From Actinomycetota bacterium (GTDB taxonomy: Bacteria; Actinomycetota; Actinomycetes; Streptosporangiales; Streptosporangiaceae), in NCBI GenBank assembly GCA_027314515.1, contig DAHVAR010000112.1, forward strand, positions 1 through 41,184: a stretch of DNA of 41,184 bases, written 5' to 3'. Below, one piece after another: positions 35,645 through 41,184 of this stretch. The notes under the pieces are model-generated. The model worked only from the letters and a program-made list of their open reading frames with translations. It was not told the DNA's origin and did not search any database. A program made the translations under genes and the position numbers. The stretch's first letter is position 1, and every line of letters starts with the position of its first letter.

Positions 35645-35742
35645 CACCGGAGCGCCTTGCCTGCATGGCGCCCTGCCGGCCGGCACGGCACAGGCACCGC
35701 ACGTCGTTTGCTCGCATGCCGTGGTTAGCGCCCGCCTCTCAG

Positions 35743-35798
35743 CGTCCGGTAACAGGCGTCCGGTAACAGGCGGCCGGCACCAGGCGGCCGGTAACAGG
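35743..35798. repeat. Four tandem 14-bp repeats between helicase and desaturase genes
   Basis: Consensus CG(T/G)CCGGTAACAGG occurs at 35743-35756 and 35757-35770 (identical), 35771-35784 (CGGCCGGCACCAGG) and 35785-35798 (CGGCCGGTAACAGG). It lies in the 209-bp gap between convergent genes. Unit length and lack of spacers rule out a CRISPR array. Confidence 0.85.
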
Positions 35799-35853
35799 CC
35801 GAGTCGCGCACAAGCTGGCACCGAGAGCACGGAGAGCACCGAGCCAGCTGGCG

Positions 35854-36894
35854 CTAGGCGGGCGCTTCCGTGCCGACGGCGTGCAGGTAACGCAGCGCCT
35901 GGGCGTAGGAGCCGACCAGGCTGGCCTGGCAGTACGGCAGTCCGTGCTGCTGGCAGAACTCTCTGATGAGCGGCTGGGACCGGCGCAGGTTCGGGCGGGG
36001 CATGGACGGGAACAGATGATGCTCGATCTGATAGTTCAGGCCGCCGAGAGCCAGGTTGGTGAACCAGCCCCCGCGGATGTTGCGAGACGTCAGCACCTGC
36101 CGGCGCAGGAAGTCGTGATCGTCTTCACGGCGCAGGATGGGCATGCCCTTGTGGTTCGGGGCAAAGGATGCGCCCAGATACAGGCCGAACAAGCCCTGCT
36201 GGACCAGGATGAACACGACAGCCTTCACCGGGTCCATGACCAGAAAGACGACCGCCAGGTAGGCGGCGATGTGCACGGCGAGCAGGGCAGCCTCGGCGGG
36301 CCGGTGCTGCCTGCCCCGGCTCGACACAGCCCGGATGCTGGCGGCATGGACGCTGAAAGCCTCGCCCAGCAGCATCGGGAAGAACAGGAATGCCTGGCAG
36401 CGGTACACGACCCTGGACACTCCCCGGCTCAGACGTGCCTGGCCGGGCGTCATCGCCAGGGCGCGCATCATGATGTCCGGATCGGCACCTTCGGTATTCG
36501 GGTTCGCGTGATGCCGGTTATGCTTCGCCACCCACCAGCCGAAGCTCAGCCCGATACCCAGGTTACCCAGCAAGATGCCCAGGATGTAGCTGAGCCGCCG
36601 GGACGCGAAGATCTGCCGGTGCCCGGCCTCGTGGCCGAGGAAGCCGACCTGGGTGAACATGACGGCCAGGAACACCGCCACCGCGAGCTGCCACCAGGAA
36701 TCCCCCACCAGCACGACCGCGACCCAGCCCGCCGCCAGCAGAACCAGGGTGATCGCGATCCGCCCGGCGGATTCGCCCGGGCGCCGGTCCATCAGGCCGG
36801 CCTGCCTCACCGCGCGCGACAGCAGGGCATAGTCACTCACGCCCGACCTGGCCGGCCTCTCCTCGCCCCCGCGCGCCGCGGCATCTGCCGTCAT
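35854..36894 (-). CDS. Membrane fatty acid desaturase (DesA3/delta-6-like)
   Basis: A 346-residue integral membrane desaturase with histidine boxes HEAGH (about 88-92), HNRHH (about 124-128) and QIEHH (about 286-290). The QxxHH third box is typical of front-end/linoleoyl-CoA-type desaturases, unlike the HNTHH box of the desaturase at 8813. Helices at about 44-62, 66-84, 107-121 and 207-240. No cytochrome b5 domain. It would act on membrane acyl chains with an external ferredoxin or oxidoreductase. ATG 36894 overlaps the stop of a small upstream frame (ATGA), suggesting translational coupling. Confidence 0.9.
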   Translation of the reverse strand: MTADAAARGGEERPARSGVSDYALLSRAVRQAGLMDRRPGESAGRIAITLVLLAAGWVAVVLVGDSWWQLAVAVFLAVMFTQVGFLGHEAGHRQIFASRRLSYILGILLGNLGIGLSFGWWVAKHNRHHANPNTEGADPDIMMRALAMTPGQARLSRGVSRVVYRCQAFLFFPMLLGEAFSVHAASIRAVSSRGRQHRPAEAALLAVHIAAYLAVVFLVMDPVKAVVFILVQQGLFGLYLGASFAPNHKGMPILRREDDHDFLRRQVLTSRNIRGGWFTNLALGGLNYQIEHHLFPSMPRPNLRRSQPLIREFCQQHGLPYCQASLVGSYAQALRYLHAVGTEAPA

Positions 36895-37133
36895 GGCGAC
36901 CGGGTTCCGCTGGTTGCCGCCTCCACGCTGCCATCCACGTGCAGGCGGCGGTCGAGTCCGGACGTATTGAGCGCGCTGGCAAGCTCACCACCGTCGTTCC
37001 AGGCCGGCACAACCGGCAGGCACTCGGCATTCATAAGCGCGCCGCCTGCAGAGCCAGGGCTGGCTTCGAGCGCATAAGCAGCCTCGAAACGACCGCCGTC
37101 ATGACAATGAAATGGCAACCAGGCCATGGGCAT
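36891..37133 (-). CDS. Small 80-residue reading frame coupled to the desaturase
   Basis: Not recognised. It begins at ATG 37133 (second Met two codons on) after an excellent Shine-Dalgarno (GGGAGGGG, 4 nt spacing), and its TGA overlaps the desaturase ATG. The peptide (MPMAWLPFHCHDGGRFEAAY...) has no membrane helix and no known motif beyond a His-Cys-His cluster at 9-11. Third-position GC is lower than in neighbours, so it may be a leader frame rather than a conserved protein. The strong ribosome site and overlap are the main support. Confidence 0.45.
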   Translation of the reverse strand: MPMAWLPFHCHDGGRFEAAYALEASPGSAGGALMNAECLPVVPAWNDGGELASALNTSGLDRRLHVDGSVEAATSGTRSP

Positions 37134-37250
37134 CAAACCCCTCCCGTACCCGGTGTGCTGACCGCCGTCGGCGACTGAGGCCGCTGCCTCGGCTTTCACG
37201 GTACGCTAGTGCAAGATTACCAGCAAATTTCTTCCGGAATAGAAGACCCG

Positions 37251-37541
37251 ATGCCCGCTGCCAGCTGGACCTTCCTGACCAACCACGCCCAGGCGCTGTT
37301 GTGCATCGCCCGCGACCCCGGCATCCGCCTGCGTGACATCGCCGACCGGGTCGGCATCACCGAACGCAGCGCCTACGCGATCGTCCTCGACCTCGCCGAG
37401 GCAGGCTACATCATCAAGGAGAAGACCGGCCGCCGCAACCGCTACCAGATACAGCAGCACCTACCGCTGCCCGAGCCCAGCAGCAGGGAACGCACCGTAG
37501 GCGAGGTCCTGGCCTTGCTGGCCGGCAGTGACATCCTGTGA
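37251..37541 (+). CDS. Small winged-helix transcriptional regulator
   Basis: A 96-residue MarR/ArsR-like winged helix: TNHAQALLCIARDPGIRLRD (helices 1-2), IADRVGITERSAYAIVLDLAEAGYI (recognition helix) and KEKTGRRNRYQI (wing), then PLPEPSSRERTVGEVLALL. This short one-domain form is common in actinobacteria; targets are unknown. ATG 37251 begins just before the conserved WTFLTNH; GTG 37209 is possible but adds an atypical lead. It is divergent from the small frame and desaturase, with AT-rich DNA between, so it may control that unit. Confidence 0.8.
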   Translation: MPAASWTFLTNHAQALLCIARDPGIRLRDIADRVGITERSAYAIVLDLAEAGYIIKEKTGRRNRYQIQQHLPLPEPSSRERTVGEVLALLAGSDIL

Positions 37542-37586
37542 CGCGGTCGGGCGTGGCCAGCGATAGGGACTGAGGCGGCGTTCCTG

Positions 37587-37883
37587 CTACAGGGGCTCCT
37601 TGACCCACCTCCAGCCGTTATGTTCGTCACAGACAGGCCGTACAACATTCGGCTCGGCTGCGTCAGACAGCTCGGCCGCAATCTTGATCAGCTGGCGGTG
37701 GAAATCATCCGGCGTGGACGGGCAACCGGACGCGGGCGCGACAAGTGTCACGGCCGAACCTTCACCCCCTGCCAGCCGGGCAGTGATGTAACCGTTGTAG
37801 TCACGGCCGACTCCCGCGATGGCATCAGCCCGGATAAAGTCGCTGCCGTCGTCCTTGGTCACCCACACGTTTCGCGCATTCAC
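37587..37883 (-). CDS. Small conserved-looking protein of unknown function
   Basis: A 98-residue soluble protein (VNARNVWVTKDDGSDFIRAD...). It contains a short beta-rich N-terminal half (DYNGYITARLAGGEGSAVTLV) and a helix near FHRQLIKIAAELSDA. I do not recognise a named family. GTG 37883 is chosen since GAGGTGAGG lies just upstream; the frame stays open to GTG 37919, but that codon sits inside a palindromic operator-like site. It is convergent with the winged-helix gene, ending 45 bp from it. No signal peptide or membrane helix. Confidence 0.55.
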   Translation of the reverse strand: MNARNVWVTKDDGSDFIRADAIAGVGRDYNGYITARLAGGEGSAVTLVAPASGCPSTPDDFHRQLIKIAAELSDAAEPNVVRPVCDEHNGWRWVKEPL

Positions 37884-37913
37884 ATACCTCACCTCGGTCG
37901 TGGCGTCATCTAA

Positions 37914-37926
37914 TGACACTGTGTCA
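37914..37926. promoter_or_regulatory. 13-bp palindrome TGACAC-T-GTGTCA
   Basis: A perfect 6-1-6 inverted repeat, 31 bp upstream of the GTG of the 98-residue gene. Symmetry and position fit a repressor site overlapping the promoter. No matching second copy is seen in the window. Confidence 0.5.
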
Positions 37927-38073
37927 CAGCGGTCACGCAGCGGACGGAGGCGACGGCCGTGGGGACTGGCGGAGCAGCATGCCCTTGCGTGGATTTCCGA
38001 AAAGGGGCGCACTGTCACGACGGTGGGAGAAGCCCATGACCTGGGTGCGACCAGCGGGGTGGCAGCCCCTGGC

Positions 38074-39006
38074 TCACGAGGCGGTATTCCGGCGCAGCAA
38101 GTCGCGCAGCTCTTCCGGGTCGAACCAGAACGGCGCGGTGGTATTGAGGAAATCCGCCAGAATCTCCGCAAACCAGGCGGGATCTTCCAGTTGAGGGGCG
38201 TGGCCCGCGCCCTCCATGACCGCCAGCCGGCTGTTGGGGATGGCTTCGTGTGCATGGCGGGCGTGAACGAGCGGGATGATCTTGTCCCGGTCTCCCCACA
38301 CGATGAGCGTGGGCATCTGCGCGACCAGGTAGAGGCGGTTCACGGCGCTCACGGACTGCCCGCCCGGGTCGATCACCGCCCGCGCCGTGCGGACGAAAGC
38401 CGCGCGATTCCCGGGGTCGGTCAGTGAGCGGTAGGAGCGCCACAGCTCTGCCGCCCTGGCGTTCGAGATGCCCCGGTCGAGCAGGAACCTCGCCACCTGG
38501 TCCCCCCAGCGGCGCATGACAGCAGGAAACAGCGCCGGCATCACGTACTCGGCCGCCGGAATGGTTGCGAGGCGAAGTATCCAGTTCACCTCGCGTCCCA
38601 GCCCGCCGGCGTCGACAAGAACCAGGCGCTCGCAGAGGCTGGGGAACTGGTAGGCGAACTGCATGGCCACGCCGCCGCCGAAGGAGTGCCCGACCACAGT
38701 GACCCGCTCGATACCCAGCAGGTGCAGCAGGTCCCGCATGCTGCTGGCGTGGCTGCCGAGGGAATAGTCGCCGATGGGATTGGAAGAGTTACCGTGCCCG
38801 GGCAGATCCGGGGCCAGCACCGTGTAGCTGCGCTGCAGCAGCTCCATGGCGGGGATCCAGGTGCGGGAACTGTCCCCGATCCCATGAAGCAGCAACAGCA
38901 CCGGGCCCGCGCCAGCGCGCCGATAGCACACTCGGTGACCGTAGATCGAGACCTGCTCCGCGCCGAACTGTTCCGGCGACTGCGGCGGGATGGCCGATGC
39001 GGTCAC
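38074..39006 (-). CDS. Alpha/beta hydrolase
   Basis: A 310-residue alpha/beta-fold hydrolase. Oxyanion loop LLLLHGIGDSSRTW (37-50), DLPGHGNS (67-74), nucleophile elbow VVGHSFGGG with S108, acid in VWGDRDKIIP, and histidine in EGAGHAPQLEDP. Substrate unknown; the sequence resembles epoxide hydrolase/haloperoxidase-like and meta-cleavage hydrolases equally. Cap region at about 150-220 is helical. GTG 39006 follows AGGAGG at 7 nt; an in-frame ATG at 39039 has no ribosome site. No lipoprotein or signal peptide. Flanked upstream by decayed genes. Confidence 0.88.
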   Translation of the reverse strand: MTASAIPPQSPEQFGAEQVSIYGHRVCYRRAGAGPVLLLLHGIGDSSRTWIPAMELLQRSYTVLAPDLPGHGNSSNPIGDYSLGSHASSMRDLLHLLGIERVTVVGHSFGGGVAMQFAYQFPSLCERLVLVDAGGLGREVNWILRLATIPAAEYVMPALFPAVMRRWGDQVARFLLDRGISNARAAELWRSYRSLTDPGNRAAFVRTARAVIDPGGQSVSAVNRLYLVAQMPTLIVWGDRDKIIPLVHARHAHEAIPNSRLAVMEGAGHAPQLEDPAWFAEILADFLNTTAPFWFDPEELRDLLRRNTAS

Positions 39007-39101
39007 GGGACCACCTCCTGACTGGCCGATGCGAGTCACCGCTGTGACGGCCGGTGGACGGTCGTTCAGCGATGGCGTTCGCGTGCTGCAAAGCGAGGAG
39101 G

Positions 39102-39206
39102 CCGCCGTTCACCATCACCACCGGCCGCCCGGTGCTCCTGGTCACCGCGATCCCGCCCGAGCACGTCGACGCCGAGCAGGTCCGTTTCGCCATGACCTGG
39201 CAGTTA
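39102..39206 (+). pseudogene. Plus-strand coding fragment, family unknown
   Basis: About 35 codons (TITTGRPVLLVTAIPPEHVDAEQ, then VRFAMTWQLM) use almost only G or C at third positions, as real genes do here, while the sequence on both sides in this frame is poor. It abuts the end of the minus-strand redoxin pseudogene. It is likely the surviving piece of a deleted gene; the family is not recognised. Confidence 0.3.
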
Positions 39207-39622
39207 ATGTGCGAGAGGTCGCCCGCGTCACGGGCCTCGCGGAAACCGGGGCTGCTGAGATCCCAGTCCGGGCGGATTCCGCCAGTGGAGGCGCGCAGGT
39301 CATGCCGCAGGTCGCAAGCGACGGGCGGCCCCAGAACCTGGGGCCGCTGTAGACGCTGTGAATGACCAGACCAGGCTTGAGCCACGGGGTGATGGTCGTC
39401 GGTGACAATGGTCGCGGCCCTGGTGCAGGCGACGGCGATCTTCGGGTAGCTCGCCGTCGGCTCGAGGTGCTGCCGATGCTGTCCGGGGCAGTAGTTGCCG
39501 CGCCCCAGCATCAGGATGAGCGGGTCGGGGCGCTGAAGTTCGCTCGGAGCGCGTACCGCGCCGGCCGGATCAGGGAGAGGGTAATCGGGGAGGATGCCGC
39601 CAGGTCTGATGTCAGCACGCAT
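39203..39622 (-). pseudogene. Redoxin-domain (AhpC/TSA-like) pseudogene with internal deletion
   Basis: The N-terminus (MRADIRPGGILPDYPLPD, LILMLGRGNYCPGQHRQHLE, YPKIAVACTRAATIVTDDHH) matches actinobacterial redoxin-domain proteins, including the CP active-site region. At about 39390 the homologous sequence jumps to another frame (WLKPGLVIHSVYSGPRFWGRPS) with roughly 45 family residues missing, then returns to the first frame near 39300 (CDLRHDLRASTG, IRPDWDLSSPGFREARDAGD). No stop follows at the expected place. Two frameshifts plus a deletion mean no functional protein. Family recognition is from memory of its conserved segments. Confidence 0.7.
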
Positions 39623-39820
39623 CAGATGTCTGCCTCTCACTGCCTCGGCCGCCTATCCGCAGTAGTCCCGCTGTCAACTGCGTAAAGCATCCTTGTTGTA
39701 CCCAGAAGCACCAGGCCGACACCTAGGGTAACGGAGCCCGCACCGGGTCAGTTCAGCTATCGGCGACCGACCCCTGGACACCAAGCTGCCACTGCGAGGG
39801 CCGCCCATGCCGGTGCTGCT

Positions 39821-40288
39821 TCACCTGCACCGGGAGTCCACGTTCACGGACCTGGAATGCCCGGCAGGGCAGCTCTTCCGGTTCCAGATCCGATCCCCCG
39901 GTTGCCGATGATCGCGGTGGTCATGACCGAAACCTCCTCGTCGTCGCCTTGTTAGCATCGGCGGCCCGAGCGTCCCGAGCGTCCCGCAGCGCCCCGCTGT
40001 GAGCGGCGGGACGGCCGGAAGGTGCTGTGAGCTGGCAGTTGGCGGGTCACACCTGCTGCTAGCGGCTTCGGCGGAGGGCTTGCCACATGGGCCAGCTACC
40101 TGGCCGCGCGGGCACTGGCGTTCTGGGATGCTGTGGGGCACCGGCGTAGTTCCCGACCCGGACCGGGCCCCAGCCCGGATCATGGTGAGGATCTTGAACA
40201 GGCTCGCCGCCACCAAGTGGCCGGGTTCGTCAGCGGCCGCCTGAATTTGCCGGTCGAGGTCGGCCAGCAGCCGCACGGCTTTGGTCAC
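39821..40288 (-). CDS. Reading frame coupled to the DinB-like gene, doubtful beyond its first 45 codons
   Basis: GTG 40288 overlaps the TGA of the DinB-like gene (GTGA). The first 45 residues (VTKAVRLLADLDRQIQAAADEPGHLVAASLFKILTMIRAG in part) look like an amphipathic helical protein with high third-position GC. Beyond that the composition drifts to Pro/Arg/Ser/Cys and the frame overlaps the Rossmann stub in another frame. I read it as a true gene start whose remainder has been lost or shifted. No family recognised. Confidence 0.3.
   Translation of the reverse strand: MTKAVRLLADLDRQIQAAADEPGHLVAASLFKILTMIRAGARSGSGTTPVPHSIPERQCPRGQVAGPCGKPSAEAASSRCDPPTASSQHLPAVPPLTAGRCGTLGTLGPPMLTRRRRGGFGHDHRDHRQPGDRIWNRKSCPAGHSRSVNVDSRCR
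39844..39924 (-). pseudogene. N-terminal stub of a Rossmann-fold (F420/NADPH reductase-like) gene
   Basis: A 26-codon frame: ATG 39924 after a perfect AGGAGG, encoding MTTAIIGNRGIGSG, the first strand and glycine loop of NAD(P)-binding proteins similar to NADPH-dependent F420 reductase, then GTGRAALPGIPGP and TGA. The normal protein is about 200 residues. Start and ribosome site survive, the rest is lost. It could be translated, but no fold is possible. Confidence 0.5.
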
Positions 40289-40842
40289 AGGTCGTCCCGC
40301 GTCACAGTGAGCTGCTGGCGGTGGTAGCGGTAATGCTGCGTCGGGTACCGGTATAGCTCAGCGAGGGTCATGTAACTGCTGAAGAACGGGTCCCAGCTGG
40401 TCGGGTAGCGCATCCCGCGGTCCAGAGTGGCATCAGTCTCCCGCCGAAGGCGGCGCTGCAATGCTGCGATGACGTGGTCGAGCATGCCTGGCAGGCGAGC
40501 GGGCGGGATGATCCGCGCTCCTGCGCAGGAACCGAGATAGTTGATCAGGTGGAATGGCCTGCGCGCTGAGTTCAGCAGCCAGGCGAAGGCCTTGCTGGCC
40601 CGGTCGGGGAGCAGGCCGAAGGCGCGGACAAGGATCAGGAGCGCGCGGACGACCAGGTACCCGAGCAGCATGTGAAACAGCAGTTGCTGGTTGGTCCACC
40701 TGGTCCCGTCCGATGGCTTACGCAGGTCTGCGCGAGTGGCCTCGTCGACGAGCCGGTGAAAGTCCAGCCTGGCTTGTTCCATCTCCGCGCCGACCGCCGC
40801 CCGGTCGAGGGTGGCGGGTCGCGCGCCGGGTGCTGATGGCAT
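40285..40842 (-). CDS. DinB-like four-helix protein
   Basis: A 185-residue DinB/YfiT-like protein. Helix 1 (EMEQARLDFHRLVDEATRADL), then KPSDGTRWTNQQLLFHMLLGY with the first metal-site histidine, a second region HLINYLG, and the C-terminal YMTLAELYRYPTQHYRYHRQQL, whose histidines match the metal triad spacing. Known members use metal-dependent thiol chemistry or have unknown roles. A longer middle insertion (LLPDRASKAFAWLLN) is present. ATG 40842 follows GAGG. It starts 17 bp after the truncated ABC gene's stop. Confidence 0.75.
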   Translation of the reverse strand: MPSAPGARPATLDRAAVGAEMEQARLDFHRLVDEATRADLRKPSDGTRWTNQQLLFHMLLGYLVVRALLILVRAFGLLPDRASKAFAWLLNSARRPFHLINYLGSCAGARIIPPARLPGMLDHVIAALQRRLRRETDATLDRGMRYPTSWDPFFSSYMTLAELYRYPTQHYRYHRQQLTVTRDDL

Positions 40843-40859
40843 TCCGGTTTCCTCGCTAA

Positions 40860-41003
40860 TCAGCGACTAGGCACCCAGCGCGACTTCGCGCCGAGCAGGC
40901 CCAGGACGCTGCCCGCCGGCAGCTCCACGTCCACGCCGTCCAGCGCGGTCACCCGCCCGAACCGCTTGCCCAGCCCCTCCGCCACACCAGCCGCCTCCGC
41001 CAT
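40860..41003 (-). pseudogene. ABC-transporter ATPase truncated before Walker A
   Basis: ATG 41003 with GGAGG upstream starts a 47-codon frame: MAEAAGVAEGLGKRFGRVTALDGV then VELPAGSVLGLLG, a clear DrrA-type drug-exporter ATPase N-terminus. Where the P-loop (GPNGAGKTT) should follow, it reads AKSRWVPSR and stops. About 250 residues are missing. It is divergent from the PadR gene and shares its operator region, the usual PadR-ABC exporter layout, so the exporter seems deleted while its regulator region stays. The stop is 17 bp before the DinB-like ATG. Confidence 0.7.
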
Positions 41004-41044
41004 CCCCTGCCTCCAGCCACTCCCCGGCCACCCGCCACCCGTAC

Positions 41045-41063
41045 TAGGTAGGATAACTACCTA
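41045..41063. promoter_or_regulatory. PadR-type operator 1
   Basis: TAGGTAG (41045-41051) and CTACCTA (41057-41063) form a perfect 7-bp inverted repeat around a 5-bp spacer, between the divergent PadR and ABC genes. The core GGTAG-N5-CTACC recurs 28 bp downstream. Confidence 0.65.
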
Positions 41064-41074
41064 ACACCTTCAGG

Positions 41075-41089
41075 GGTAGCATACCTACC
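41075..41089. promoter_or_regulatory. PadR-type operator 2
   Basis: GGTAG (41075-41079) and CTACC (41085-41089) repeat the core and 5-bp spacer of operator 1, ending two bases before the PadR ATG. Its position over the translation start suggests autorepression. Confidence 0.55.
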
Positions 41090-41090
41090 T

Positions 41091-41184
41091 ATGAGGGCCG
41101 ATGCGCAAGCACTCAAAGGACACCTGGACACCCTGCTGCTGGCCAGCCTGGAAAACGGCCCCCGCCACGGCTACGCCGTCCGCG
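41091..41184 (+). CDS. PadR-family regulator, 5' part only
   Basis: ATG 41091 opens a frame to the window edge: MRADAQALKGHLDTLLLASL then ENGPRHGYAVR, the first helices of a PadR winged-helix repressor. Known: PadR proteins often repress an adjacent drug-exporter operon and themselves. The neighbour on the other side is the truncated exporter ATPase. The start lacks a clear Shine-Dalgarno and the operator overlaps it, so the message may be leaderless. The gene continues outside. Confidence 0.85.
   Translation, partial: MRADAQALKGHLDTLLLASLENGPRHGYAVR

Noticed and set aside
35743-35798. CRISPR array
   Set aside because: Units are 14 bp, directly abutting, with no spacers and no cas genes in the window.
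1-41184. tRNA, rRNA or intact insertion sequences
   Set aside because: No tRNA cloverleaf with CCA-side signatures, no rRNA core sequence and no transposase motif was recognised on reading either strand; a dedicated tRNA scan was not possible here.

Overview
The base composition (very high GC, third codon positions mostly G or C), GTG starts, ATGA/GTGA gene overlaps and the gene families present (RsbU-type phosphatase, STAS protein, PadR regulator, VapBC, CobN with a fused ChlI/ChlD-type partner) point to a high-GC actinomycete. No 16S rRNA or other taxonomic marker is in the window, so a genus cannot be named.

The core (about 9957-34098) is a nearly complete oxygen-dependent adenosylcobalamin pathway in four transcription blocks. 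Block 1 (minus, 22612 to 9957) runs cobN, chelatase I/D fusion, cobO, cobB, cobC, cobA-cobP fusion, cobS, bluB-cobT fusion, with nearly every junction overlapping or abutting; it is headed by a cobalamin riboswitch. Block 2 (plus, 22968 to 26340) is cobG, cobH, cobI-cobJ fusion. Block 3 (minus, 29806 to 26243) is cobL, cobM, cobF, cobK, and its 3' end overlaps the 3' end of cobI-cobJ antiparallel. Block 4 (plus, 30273 to 34098) is a nickel/cobalt permease under a second cobalamin riboswitch, then cobQ and a cbiB-type gene. CobG, CobF and CobN mark the aerobic route. I see no gene for the cob(II)yrinate diamide reductase (CobR), an L-threonine kinase, or an alpha-ribazole phosphatase, so these must be elsewhere or replaced.

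Left flank (1-9835): a VapBC toxin-antitoxin pair overlapping a frameshifted ArsR-type regulator; an RsbU-like phosphatase; a decayed carboxymuconolactone decarboxylase/short-chain dehydrogenase remnant; a striking long hairpin with a run of nine T before a small unidentified CxxC protein; a three-gene carbohydrate operon (glycosyltransferase, predicted alpha/alpha-barrel hydrolase, GH130 phosphorylase/hydrolase); a STAS protein lacking the phosphorylatable serine; and a stearoyl-CoA-type desaturase.

Right flank (34099-41184): a DEAD-box helicase, a second membrane desaturase preceded by a small coupled reading frame, a winged-helix regulator, a small unknown protein with a palindromic operator, an alpha/beta hydrolase, a gene graveyard (redoxin pseudogene, Rossmann-fold N-terminal stub, plus-strand fragment), a DinB-like protein, an ABC-ATPase stub cut off just before its Walker A motif, and the start of a PadR regulator with two matching operators.

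The contrast between the intact cobalamin block and decayed genes on both sides is the broadest pattern. The most testable novelties are the riboswitch expression platforms, the fused enzymes, the T9 hairpin and the GH130 operon.
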